The notes under the pieces were generated by a model that was not told the DNA's origin, ran no database searches, and saw nothing but the letters and a program-made list of their open reading frames with translations. DNA of 11,791 nucleotides from Patescibacteria group bacterium (GTDB taxonomy: Bacteria > Patescibacteriota > Microgenomatia > UBA12405 > JAHJSD01): the NCBI GenBank assembly GCA_018830585.1, contig JAHJSD010000068.1, positions 1 to 11,791 of the forward strand, read 5' to 3'. Position numbers and translations under genes: made by a program. The first letter of the stretch is position 1. Each line of letters begins with the position of its first letter. This document shows positions 6,445 to 11,791 of this stretch, in pieces.

Positions 6445-6528
6445 GATTCTTCGCTACGCCCTGTACCGCCACAGTGGGATACCCCACGTGGTTTCCCATC
6501 TGGTACGGGGCTACGCTCAGAATGACGG
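6445..6528 (-). repeat. GTCATTCTGAGCGTAG element carrying a 52-bp palindromic insertion
   Basis: Read on the minus strand, CCGTCATTCTGAGCGTAG is interrupted and resumes with CGTAGCGAAGAATC. The 52-bp insert (6459-6510) has termini CCCTGTACC and GGTACGGGG and a CACGTG near its centre. The five bases CTACG occur on both sides (6454-6458, 6511-6515), as expected for a target-site duplication. Confidence 0.75.
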
Positions 6529-6916
6529 AAGGGAAAATATCCAGAATGACAGGAAGGTAAATACACAGCAATTTCAACTACCGATTTGTTTTGTTGAAAC
6601 AAAGTCAACACCCCCTATGTTGTCTGCATTAATTTAACACATAGCTTGTCTCGGGGGTGAACGGTGGTCACGATCCAGGATCGAATTTACTTCGATAAAC
6701 TCAGGGTAAACTCGAACCGAGAAGCGCATTCAATCTTTAAATTTTAGATTTTGGCCTTTGTTTGATGTTTGAATTTTGAACTTTGAACTTATTTCTTGTT
6801 TATTCTTCGAGTTGTGTCGAGAAGAATTCATCAAAAGATAGTTCCCGATAAACTCGAACGGTAACAAGCCCCCATCTTCCGAATGAACGGGGCAAGTCGA
6901 GAAACTCTTCTATCAA

Positions 6917-6948
6917 TTTAGCAGTATAACAATACAACAATTTGACAA
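6917..6948 (-). repeat. 32-bp inverted-repeat word, right copy
   Basis: Reverse complement of 3779-3810 with four mismatches. It overlaps the TTGACA of the next promoter, so the dispersed word may have brought or altered that promoter. Confidence 0.65.
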
Positions 6949-6971
6949 CTCCTTCCTTATTATGCTTAAAT
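6942..6971 (+). promoter_or_regulatory. candidate promoter with very short leader
   Basis: TTGACA at 6942-6947 and TTAAAT at 6966-6971 are separated by 18 bp. Transcription would start next to ATG 6979, implying a leaderless or nearly leaderless message. This fits the absence of a Shine-Dalgarno site. Confidence 0.4.
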
Positions 6972-6978
6972 TCAACTA

Positions 6979-7524
6979 ATGGCAGAAGAAAAAACCGCTG
7001 TTCTCAACCAGCCCGCTTCACCGGGTACCGGCCAGCAGCCGGCCTTACCCAATCAAGAGGCGGCCGCTCCCTCTGAACAACCGGTCTCGACTAAAAAAAT
7101 CAGAAATAGGGTGATTCTCGTCCTTTTTCTCCTTGCAGGTCTTTTCCTTTTAGCCAAATTTGTCATTCCTCAGGCCCTGGTTTACCTCACCAAAGCGGCA
7201 AAACCAACCAAATATTCTCTATCCAATTCTTATGTTTTCGGCGCTCCTTTGGTCTGCGAAGCAGACGGCAAAACCAAGTGTATGGTCAATGTCTTTCTGC
7301 TCAACGACCAGGGGTTAGGAGCGCCGGACAAACAAATCGCTTTGTTTTCCCGGCCAAAAGCCAACGCCGCCGGAAACACCTTGATTAACGGTGTTCAGGA
7401 GATCACCGACAACTTCGGCAAGGCTGTCTTCGAAGTTACCAGCGGCAATCCGGGCCAGTTTGAGATCAGCGCCGAGGTTGAAGGCATTGAAATCCCCCAA
7501 AAAGTAACCTTAACCTTCAAATAA
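6979..7524 (+). CDS. membrane-anchored bacterial Ig-like (Big_1-type) protein
   Basis: 181 residues. The N-terminal 40 residues are Ala/Pro/Gln-rich and cytoplasmic. KKIRNR precedes a transmembrane helix at about 44-63, giving an N-in, C-out single-pass protein. The external part (about 83-181) is one Ig-like sandwich: C93 and C101 near the start, NVFLLNDQGLGAPDKQIALF (104-123), ITDNFGKAVFEVTSGNPGQF (142-161) and the terminal strand QKVTLTF. The D-x-x-G-x-A-x-F turn and closing strand follow the invasin/intimin Big_1 pattern. It is monocistronic on this evidence, with its own promoter and a gene-poor stretch after it. A structural or adhesive envelope role is inferred; no enzyme motif is present. 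Confidence 0.82.
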   Translation: MAEEKTAVLNQPASPGTGQQPALPNQEAAAPSEQPVSTKKIRNRVILVLFLLAGLFLLAKFVIPQALVYLTKAAKPTKYSLSNSYVFGAPLVCEADGKTKCMVNVFLLNDQGLGAPDKQIALFSRPKANAAGNTLINGVQEITDNFGKAVFEVTSGNPGQFEISAEVEGIEIPQKVTLTFK

Positions 7525-7604
7525 ACTTCCACAGGACAGAGCCTTTTCCAAAAAGACACTCGCCAGGTATCGAACTTGCCATGCGCCCTACGTGGTACGT
7601 GGAA

Positions 7605-7642
7605 CCCCGCGCCGTCCCGCAGCGGCGGGTCTGGCGCTGGGG
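7605..7642. repeat. GC-rich palindrome with CCCGC-AGCG-GCGGG core
   Basis: CCCCGCGCC (7605-7613) pairs with GGCGCTGGGG (7633-7642) with one bulge. The inner CCCGC (7616-7620) pairs with GCGGG (7625-7629). It is of the same GC-rich dispersed type as those at 3811 and 6330. Confidence 0.55.
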
Positions 7643-7672
7643 CAACCCTGATCCTTTAGATAAACAACTATC

Positions 7673-7703
7673 GGGACCGTTTTTTTAAACAATTTCCGGT
7701 CCC
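7673..7703. repeat. GGGACCG/CGGTCCC stem
   Basis: Perfect 7-bp arms (7673-7679, 7697-7703) enclose an A/T-rich 17-nt loop. An A-run follows on the plus strand, so on neither strand does it have the stem-then-T-run order of an intrinsic terminator. Confidence 0.4.
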
Positions 7704-7777
7704 AAAAAAGACCTGTTAATCCCCTTCTCCGCAAAGACCAAAGAAGAAACTCAAACACTGCTTTATTCCGCCCTTTT

Positions 7778-7871
7778 AGCCAATCTTTCACGATCAAACT
7801 GTAACTTTTGTAAAATCCTATAACACTGCGGCTAAAGAAAGATTGGCTTAATCAAAAACAAAACGTGAAAG
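7778..7871. repeat. overlapping inverted repeats able to form alternative stems
   Basis: AGCCAATCTTTC (7778-7789) is exactly complementary to GAAAGATTGGCT (7837-7848). The overlapping CTTTCACG (7785-7792) is exactly complementary to CGTGAAAG (7864-7871). The two stems share bases of the left arm and so exclude each other if transcribed. Confidence 0.5.
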
Positions 7872-8187
7872 ACTGGTATTTAAAAACTTAATCGTTAAAA
7901 ACAGGATAAAGTAGCCATTAGTATTTATTAGCAGTTTGAGCATGAAAATGATAATTTAAGTCTTATAGTCTTCTCGCTAAATCCTATAAAAAAATAACAA
8001 GCAATACCGTAAAGAAACCGTCGGGAAATGTTTTTTTCACGACCGAAAGAAGGCTTTACAAGGCAAAAAAGCCAAGACCGGTTGGTTTTGTTTCTGGTCA
8101 GAAAAACAATTAAAACCGACTTGGGAAAATGGTTTTTCTTTTAGTTTTCTTTTTGAGACGACCAAAACCCGTTTTTGTCCTAAAAAC

Positions 8188-8234
8188 CGATCTCCGCAGA
8201 TCTCCGCATTCACCGAAAGGATCTGCGGTGATCG
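8188..8234. repeat. strong hairpin with tandem GATCTCCGCA units
   Basis: The arms 8188-8202 and 8220-8234 are complementary at 14 of 15 positions (CGATC, a T-T mismatch, then CCGCAGATC). The loop is 17 nt. GATCTCCGCA occurs twice in tandem at 8189-8208. No T-run follows. Confidence 0.6.
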
Positions 8235-8414
8235 ATGATATCATAAGAGGTGCTTAGCAACTAAAAGCTACTAAAATGAGAAATACTTCTAGTATCATGA
8301 AACGTATGTGGAAATAAGTCACTAGTTCGTGAAAACAAAAATAGACTTGAGTAAACTAAATGAGTACCCTATCTAAATATTACAAAACATATCAAGTTAA
8401 GCACATTTCCCTTC

Positions 8415-8456
8415 TTGACAGCCCTTTTAATATAGTGTAGTCTGAATTTCAGACTA
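8415..8456 (+). promoter_or_regulatory. promoter with operator-like palindrome over the -10
   Basis: TTGACA at 8415-8420 is followed after 17 bp by TAGTCT (8438-8443), a weak -10. That hexamer is the start of a perfect 19-bp palindrome TAGTCTGAA-T-TTCAGACTA (8438-8456). A dimeric regulator bound there would cover the -10 and the start site. It lies upstream of the four-gene run beginning at 8495. Confidence 0.5.
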
Positions 8457-8460
8457 ACTA

Positions 8461-8487
8461 TATAACCTGTATAACTTGTATAACATT
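8461..8487 (+). repeat. three tandem 9-bp TATAACYTG units in the leader
   Basis: TATAACCTG, TATAACTTG and TATAACATT follow one another without gaps, 7 bp before ATG 8495. Each contains a -10-like TATAAC. They may be slipped sequence or part of the control region. Confidence 0.6.
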
Positions 8488-8494
8488 TACCGAA

Positions 8495-8977
8495 ATGAAC
8501 CTGCCTAACCAAATTAAAACCGCATTTAGCTTTTATCTGACCAAGGTCAGAAAATCAAGCCCGGTCACTGTTAAAAATTACCTTTCCGATTTAGGCCAGT
8601 TTTTCCAATGGGCCGATGACCGGCTAAAAGCCCAAAATTCGACATTCGAAATTGGGAAAATCGATTCCCTGCTGCTTGACCAATACCGATCTCAACTTTT
8701 AACAGAAGAGATTGCGAAATCAACTGTCAGGCGCAGATTGGCAACGATTAAGGTCTTTTGCCAGTTTTGTTTAAATCAACGACTTTTGGAAAAAAATCCT
8801 TCTCTCGGGTTGGGAAGCAGCTCCGAAAAAAACCCCATAGAAAAACAAATTAACGATTGGGCTTCCCTGTTTGGTTCCTATCTTAAAGAACAAGGCGCCG
8901 GCAAGAGCACCATTAAAAACTACGCTGCCGACGTTAAAAATTACCTTAAATGGACCCTATCAAACAGCCTCTTTTAA
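8495..8977 (+). CDS. recombinase core-binding (SAM-like) protein without catalytic domain
   Basis: 160 residues. Residues 5-105 form a complete N-terminal core-binding domain of tyrosine recombinases: helices one and two at FSFYLTKVRKSSPVTVKNYLSDLGQFFQW, helices three and four at LLLDQYRSQLLTEEIAKSTVRRRLATIKVFCQFCLNQ, then LLEKNPSLG as in XerC/D. A second copy begins at about 124 (LFGSYLKEQGAGKSTIKNYA then ADVKNYLKW) and stops at residue 160 after helix two. The R...HxxR...Y catalytic domain is absent from this frame, and the sequence after the stop does not continue the fold in any frame checked. The missing helices three and four appear at the start of the gene at 10019. No membrane helix is seen. 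It could be a DNA-binding regulator, a decayed integrase, or the detached cytoplasmic part of the surface protein downstream; the last is favoured. Confidence 0.82.
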   Translation: MNLPNQIKTAFSFYLTKVRKSSPVTVKNYLSDLGQFFQWADDRLKAQNSTFEIGKIDSLLLDQYRSQLLTEEIAKSTVRRRLATIKVFCQFCLNQRLLEKNPSLGLGSSSEKNPIEKQINDWASLFGSYLKEQGAGKSTIKNYAADVKNYLKWTLSNSLF

Positions 8978-9013
8978 ACCTGGGGGAGAGGCTCTAAAAG
9001 CCCCGAGGGGGTT

Positions 9014-9025
9014 CCTTCGGGATTA
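9014..9025 (+). repeat. 12-bp direct repeat CCTTCGGGATTA, left copy
   Basis: Identical to 9977-9988. The pair flanks the genes at 9046 and 9563, which separate the two half core-binding domains. Confidence 0.6.
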
Positions 9026-9045
9026 AAAGTTAAAAAATCAAGAAA

Positions 9046-9519
9046 ATGCGGAAAAAAACTTTTTGGCTCTCTCTTTTCTCCGGAGTTGTTCTCGGCGGGC
9101 TAGTTTTAAAGTTCAGCCAAAATCCCAAGGCGGCGGCTCCGAAGGCCAAGCTCGAGCTAACAGACACGCCCGTATCTGCTGAAGTCAGATACCAAGATCT
9201 ACCTGAAAACAGTAAAACAATCGTGGCCGCTTCAGCAGAGACAGCCCAAGAAAGTCAGCAAAACAATTTAGATAGCAACGCTCTTTCAGGCAAAGGTTTA
9301 ATCGCCGCGGGAGAAACCGAGACTAAGATCTACTGCGAGGGTCTTTCTCCTTTGGCCCAAGTCTATCTTACCAGTGATCAGGAAAAGAAAAATTTGGTGC
9401 TCTTTGTTAAAAGAAAAGTGCCTTTTAACCCGGAAACCGGAGACTGCTCCCACTTTTTAGCCGCGATTCCAAGGCCATTAGATTACGATTTGAATTTTCA
9501 ATGGTGGGTGGTGGAGTAA
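9046..9519 (+). CDS. small membrane-anchored protein with NWW-type terminal beta domain
   Basis: 157 residues. MRKK and a hydrophobic segment at about 6-22 form an N-terminal anchor or signal. A flexible Ala/Glu/Gln-rich spacer runs to about 80. The C-terminal domain (about 81-157) reads GKGLIAAGETETKIYCEG, LAQVYLTSD, LVLFVKRKVPF and ends LNFQWWVVE. C97 and C134 could form a disulphide. Domains of this pattern (G-x-x-x-I-x-A-G-x-T, closing in F-x-WW-I/V-V) are, from memory, common at the C termini of large Patescibacteria surface proteins; here the domain stands alone on a short stalk. The gene lies 68 bp after the SAM-like gene and 43 bp before the four-helix-bundle gene, same strand. Function unknown; an assembly partner or capping subunit of the surface fibre is a guess. 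Confidence 0.75.
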   Translation: MRKKTFWLSLFSGVVLGGLVLKFSQNPKAAAPKAKLELTDTPVSAEVRYQDLPENSKTIVAASAETAQESQQNNLDSNALSGKGLIAAGETETKIYCEGLSPLAQVYLTSDQEKKNLVLFVKRKVPFNPETGDCSHFLAAIPRPLDYDLNFQWWVVE

Positions 9520-9562
9520 TTTAAATTGTTCTAATTATTCTAATTCCTAATTAACCTAAAAA

Positions 9563-9931
9563 ATGATCAAGGTCGGAAAAATTAAACCAAGCAAAATATA
9601 CGATTTAGAAGAAAGAACAGCTATGTTTGGTGAATCAATTATCAACTTTCTTAAAAAAATACCCAAAAATGAAATAACTAGACCACTAATCACCCAGCTT
9701 GTTAAAGCAGCAACAAGCGTAGGAGCAAATTACTGCGAAGCCGGCGACGCGGAAAGTAAAAAAGATTTTAAGCACAAAATAGGAATTTGTAAAAAAGAGG
9801 CCCGGGAATCAAAACATTTCTTGCGAATGATTGCCAGAGCGGTACCAAGCAAAAAAGATGAAATGAGAGCTATCTGGAAAGAAGCCAAAGAGCTGAACCT
9901 AATCTTAAATGCAATTTATAGAAAAGTTTAA
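9563..9931 (+). CDS. four-helix-bundle protein (S23 / 23S rRNA IVP family, Avd-like)
   Basis: 122 residues, the usual length of the family. Signature elements are in order: YDLEERT (13-19), a helix to FLKKIPKN (29-36), LITQLVKAATSVGANYCEA (42-60), AESKKDFKHKIGICKKEARE (63-82), FLRMI, and a final helix ELNLILNAIYRK. These proteins form pentameric four-helix bundles. Members occur as ORFs in 23S rRNA intervening sequences, and the family includes Avd, the accessory protein of diversity-generating retroelements. No rRNA, reverse transcriptase or template repeat is visible here, so this is a free-standing member of unknown role. Its codon use is more A-rich than that of the surface genes around it, in keeping with separate arrival. 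Adjacent genes are 43 bp upstream and 87 bp downstream. Confidence 0.92.
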   Translation: MIKVGKIKPSKIYDLEERTAMFGESIINFLKKIPKNEITRPLITQLVKAATSVGANYCEAGDAESKKDFKHKIGICKKEARESKHFLRMIARAVPSKKDEMRAIWKEAKELNLILNAIYRKV

Positions 9932-9961
9932 AAATTGGCGTTTTTGGGAATTATTTAGATT

Positions 9962-9987
9962 AATCCCAAAGGGATCCCTTCGGGATT
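9962..9987. repeat. 26-bp near-perfect palindrome centred on GGATCC
   Basis: AATCCCAAAGGGA pairs with TCCCTTCGGGATT with one mismatch. Without a T-run after it, it is a poor terminator. It carries the right copy of the 12-bp direct repeat. Confidence 0.6.
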
Positions 9988-9988
9988 A
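9977..9988 (+). repeat. 12-bp direct repeat CCTTCGGGATTA, right copy
   Basis: Identical to 9014-9025; see that entry. Confidence 0.6.
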
Positions 9989-10018
9989 GATTAATTAAGT
10001 CAATTAGAAATTGATTAA

Positions 10019-11791
10019 ATGAACTTAGACCATCTACTTTCCCCCAAGCTAATCCAGGCATATTTAAACCGGCTTAAGGCCGAGGGTAAGGCCGAGGCCA
10101 CTATCAGGAGAAAGACAATCGCCTTGCGGAGATTCTGCGAATTTCAGGATCAAAATAACAAAACTAAAGAACTTAAACAAAAAACTTACGGTTTAAAACC
10201 GGCTAAAGGGATCAGCCCGAAGCTGGTTAAACTTAAATCATCTATTTTAAACCTGAACTCCGCCATTCCTTCTTATTTTAAAACCGCCACCATCGCCCTT
10301 CTTTTGGTCGCCTTAGGCTTATTTATCTATGATCAGTTTATTAAAAGAGCGCCCTCACAATTGGCTTACCCAAGCAGTCCGACTACTCCAGCCAGAGTGC
10401 TCTCCTTTCAGGGCCGGCTGACCGACGACACTGACACTCCGATCACCGCTTCGACCAACTTTGTTTTTGTGCTTTATGACGCCGAAACTGTCGGCAACGC
10501 CCTCTGGACATCCAGCACTTGCGCTGTTAGCCCAGATGAAGACGGCATCTTTTCCGTTCGGCTGGGAGCCACTTCCGGCGCCGGAGCTTGCGGAGGCGCG
10601 ATCGGTTCAGATGTTTTTACTGAGAATGTCGGTGTTTGGTTAGATGTTACTGTGGCCGGAGAGACGCTCACCCCAAGACAACCGATCGCCACCTCTGCCT
10701 ACGCTTTAAACTCAGAAACCCTTCAAGGTCTGCCTCCGGGAACCGGAACCAGCAACGTTCTTTATATTGATTCCAACGGCAATATCGGTATTGGCGTTAC
10801 CTCGCCGGTACTTGACGCTAGCAGTTCCTCTGGTACCTTTGCTATCAGAGGACAATCCCTACTGCTACAAACTCCGGATACTTCTGACGGCGATATTACA
10901 ATTAATCCTGATGGCCAAGGGGTTTTGGATCTAATTTTTGAAGGCTCCGCCCCTTCAAGCGTTTATGCAAACAACGGCATCGGCGGATTCGTCAGCGCCA
11001 CCAATGCCAATTTGACCTCCGGGGCAATGTATTTCGGCGAGGTCGCTTCCACCGCCACCGGTTACGACTTTTTACAGTTTATGTCCGGCACTACCTCTGT
11101 CGAGCGTTTCTCGGTTGACGCTTTGGGCAATACTTTTGTTTCCGGAAATTTAGGCGTGGGCGTTTCTGCCCCTTCCAGAAAATTAGAGGTAAGCGGCGCT
11201 TTCGGAGTCACTTCCGGCAACGACATTTATATTGGCTCAGTCGGTTTGGGAGCCACCGGAAGCGGAGCTTCCTCCGCCGGAGCTTACTTAGTCGGCGCTT
11301 ACGATGAGTTTGAATACTCTTCTTCGGCCAATGTCCAAGGGGTGCTCAATGATTTGGATTACCAGATTGACCAATTGTCCAGCGGCGGCAGCGGTTTGTG
11401 GATAGACAGCGGCGATGTCACCTACCTATCTTCTTTAACCGATGATTTGGCTTTGGGAGGCACCGGGCCGGAGTCGCCGTTTTATTTTGACGAAGGCAGT
11501 GAATTGCTGACTTTGACCAACACCACCTCCGGGCTTTCTTTCAGAGTCAACGACTCCGCCTCCGATACTTCCCCTTTCGTGATTGACCAGTATGGCAATG
11601 TGGGGATTGGGACGACCACCCCTTCTTATCTTTTCTCTGTTGGTTCAAGTTCTCAATTCGGAGTTAATTCTTCAGGCTACGCTTTACTGCCGGATGGGAC
11701 TGTTTCTACTCCGTCATTGACATTCACCGGAGACACAGACACCGGACTCTATCGATTGGCGGCCAATAAGATTGGTTTGGCTACCGGAGCC
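10019..11791 (+). CDS. giant tail-fibre-like surface protein with cytoplasmic half SAM-like domain (3' end cut)
   Basis: 591 codons are open from ATG 10019 to the window end. Residues 7-43 (LSPKLIQAYLNRLKAEGKAE, then ATIRRKTIALRRFCEFQ) match helices three and four of a tyrosine-recombinase core-binding domain; helices one and two are missing. A basic linker leads to a transmembrane helix at about 88-106, so the N terminus is cytoplasmic. Outside, residues 127-230 form a domain of the type LSFQGRLTDDTDTPI...FVLYDA...ALW...GIFSVRLG...VWLDVTV...LTPRQPIATSAYAL, common in phage-tail-like and bacterial surface proteins. Fibre repeats with a G-[IV]-G turn follow at about 251-265, 375-390 and 525-541, then TDTGLYRLAANKIGLATG near 573-590, which in tail fibres often precedes a Peptidase_S74 chaperone domain. 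Likely a long surface fibre or adhesin anchored by its N terminus. Confidence 0.85.
   Translation, partial: MNLDHLLSPKLIQAYLNRLKAEGKAEATIRRKTIALRRFCEFQDQNNKTKELKQKTYGLKPAKGISPKLVKLKSSILNLNSAIPSYFKTATIALLLVALGLFIYDQFIKRAPSQLAYPSSPTTPARVLSFQGRLTDDTDTPITASTNFVFVLYDAETVGNALWTSSTCAVSPDEDGIFSVRLGATSGAGACGGAIGSDVFTENVGVWLDVTVAGETLTPRQPIATSAYALNSETLQGLPPGTGTSNVLYIDSNGNIGIGVTSPVLDASSSSGTFAIRGQSLLLQTPDTSDGDITINPDGQGVLDLIFEGSAPSSVYANNGIGGFVSATNANLTSGAMYFGEVASTATGYDFLQFMSGTTSVERFSVDALGNTFVSGNLGVGVSAPSRKLEVSGAFGVTSGNDIYIGSVGLGATGSGASSAGAYLVGAYDEFEYSSSANVQGVLNDLDYQIDQLSSGGSGLWIDSGDVTYLSSLTDDLALGGTGPESPFYFDEGSELLTLTNTTSGLSFRVNDSASDTSPFVIDQYGNVGIGTTTPSYLFSVGSSSQFGVNSSGYALLPDGTVSTPSLTFTGDTDTGLYRLAANKIGLATGA

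Larger units (their letters stand above)
6236..6978. other. 743-bp intergenic region with three palindromic repeat families
   Basis: No supported gene is seen. Three palindromic elements lie side by side (6252-6310, 6330-6405, 6445-6528). After them come a TTCGATAAACTCAGGGTAAA word (6691-6710), echoed by CGATAAACTCGAACGG at 6846-6861, and an AT-rich stretch of TTTGAATTTTGAACTTTGAA words near 6766-6785. The right copy of the 32-bp inverted word and a TTGACA promoter precede the next gene. The ORF at 6440-6637 is translated repeat DNA. Confidence 0.7.
7525..8494. other. 970-bp gene-poor region with several hairpins
   Basis: No supported gene on either strand. The minus ORF 7588-7797 starts TTG, lacks family features and ends in repeat DNA. 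The region holds a GC-rich hairpin (7605-7642), a GGGACCG/CGGTCCC stem (7673-7703), long-range inverted repeats (7778-7871) and a strong stem with a tandem 10-bp duplication (8188-8234). From about 8240 to 8410 the sequence is AT-rich without visible structure. AAATCCTATAA occurs twice (near 7814 and 7980). A structured noncoding RNA is possible, but no known family was recognised. Confidence 0.6.

Noticed and set aside
6440..6637. 65-residue plus-strand ORF
   Set aside because: It starts inside the GTCATTCTGAGCG repeat and its 52-bp insertion; it is translated noncoding DNA.
7561..7600. tRNA on the minus strand (GTTCGATAC T-loop-like motif)
   Set aside because: The five-base T-stem pairs poorly, and no matching acceptor, D-arm or anticodon arm is found nearby. 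At most it is a decayed fragment.
7588..7797. 69-residue minus-strand ORF
   Set aside because: TTG start, no family signature, and the C-terminal third is read from a GC-rich palindrome.
8495..8977. Functional phage integrase
   Set aside because: Only core-binding domains are present; the catalytic Arg-His-Arg-Tyr domain and any att-like flanks are missing.
8976..9025. Intrinsic terminator after the SAM-like gene
   Set aside because: Stems are short and imperfect (GGCT/AGCC; CCCGA/TCGGG) and no T-run follows.

Overview
The window looks like chromosomal DNA from an uncultivated, reduced bacterium of the Patescibacteria (candidate phyla radiation), most likely the Microgenomates side. This is inferred from style, not from a marker gene. 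There are several membrane-anchored beta-sandwich surface proteins, almost no Shine-Dalgarno sites, A/T-rich 'word' repeats between genes, and many short palindromic dispersed repeats. There are no rRNA, tRNA or housekeeping genes to fix the taxonomy. The standard code fits: long ORFs stay open, and every assigned stop is TAA or TAG.

Left block (1-3636). Two single-pass membrane proteins with DUF916-like (WxL-interacting-protein-like) extracellular domains flank a 494-residue secreted protein. The C-terminal domain of the middle protein faintly resembles a WxL domain. The order recalls the WxL/DUF916 cell-surface clusters of Firmicutes. Two TTGACA promoters lie ahead of the middle gene.

Middle block (3637-7524). 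A repeat-rich stretch (palindromes, GTCATTCTGAGCG-type and GTCATTGCGAG-type elements) leads into a membrane protein with two CnaB/carboxypeptidase-regulatory-like sandwiches (4518-5423). On the minus strand lie a small protein with a JAMM/JAB-like HxH...SxxD signature (5532-5972) and the C-terminal remnant of a flavodoxin-like gene (6053-6235). A second cluster of three palindromic repeats follows, then an Ig-like membrane protein (6979-7524). Inverted copies of a 32-bp word at 3779-3810 and 6917-6948 bracket most of this block.

Right block (7525-11791). About 970 bp without a recognisable gene holds several hairpins and ends in a TTGACA promoter with a perfect 19-bp palindrome over its -10 region. 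Four co-oriented genes follow. The first has one and a half tyrosine-recombinase core-binding (SAM-like) domains and no catalytic domain. The second is a small membrane-anchored beta protein ending in FQWWVVE. The third is a four-helix-bundle (S23/IVP, Avd-like) protein. The fourth is a very large tail-fibre-like surface protein that runs off the window.

Most interesting point: the half SAM-like domain at the end of the first gene and the half at the start of the giant surface protein are complementary halves of one core-binding domain. This suggests that an ancestral cytoplasmic-recombinase-fold/transmembrane/surface-fibre protein was split by insertion of the two genes in between. A 12-bp direct repeat flanks the intervening segment.
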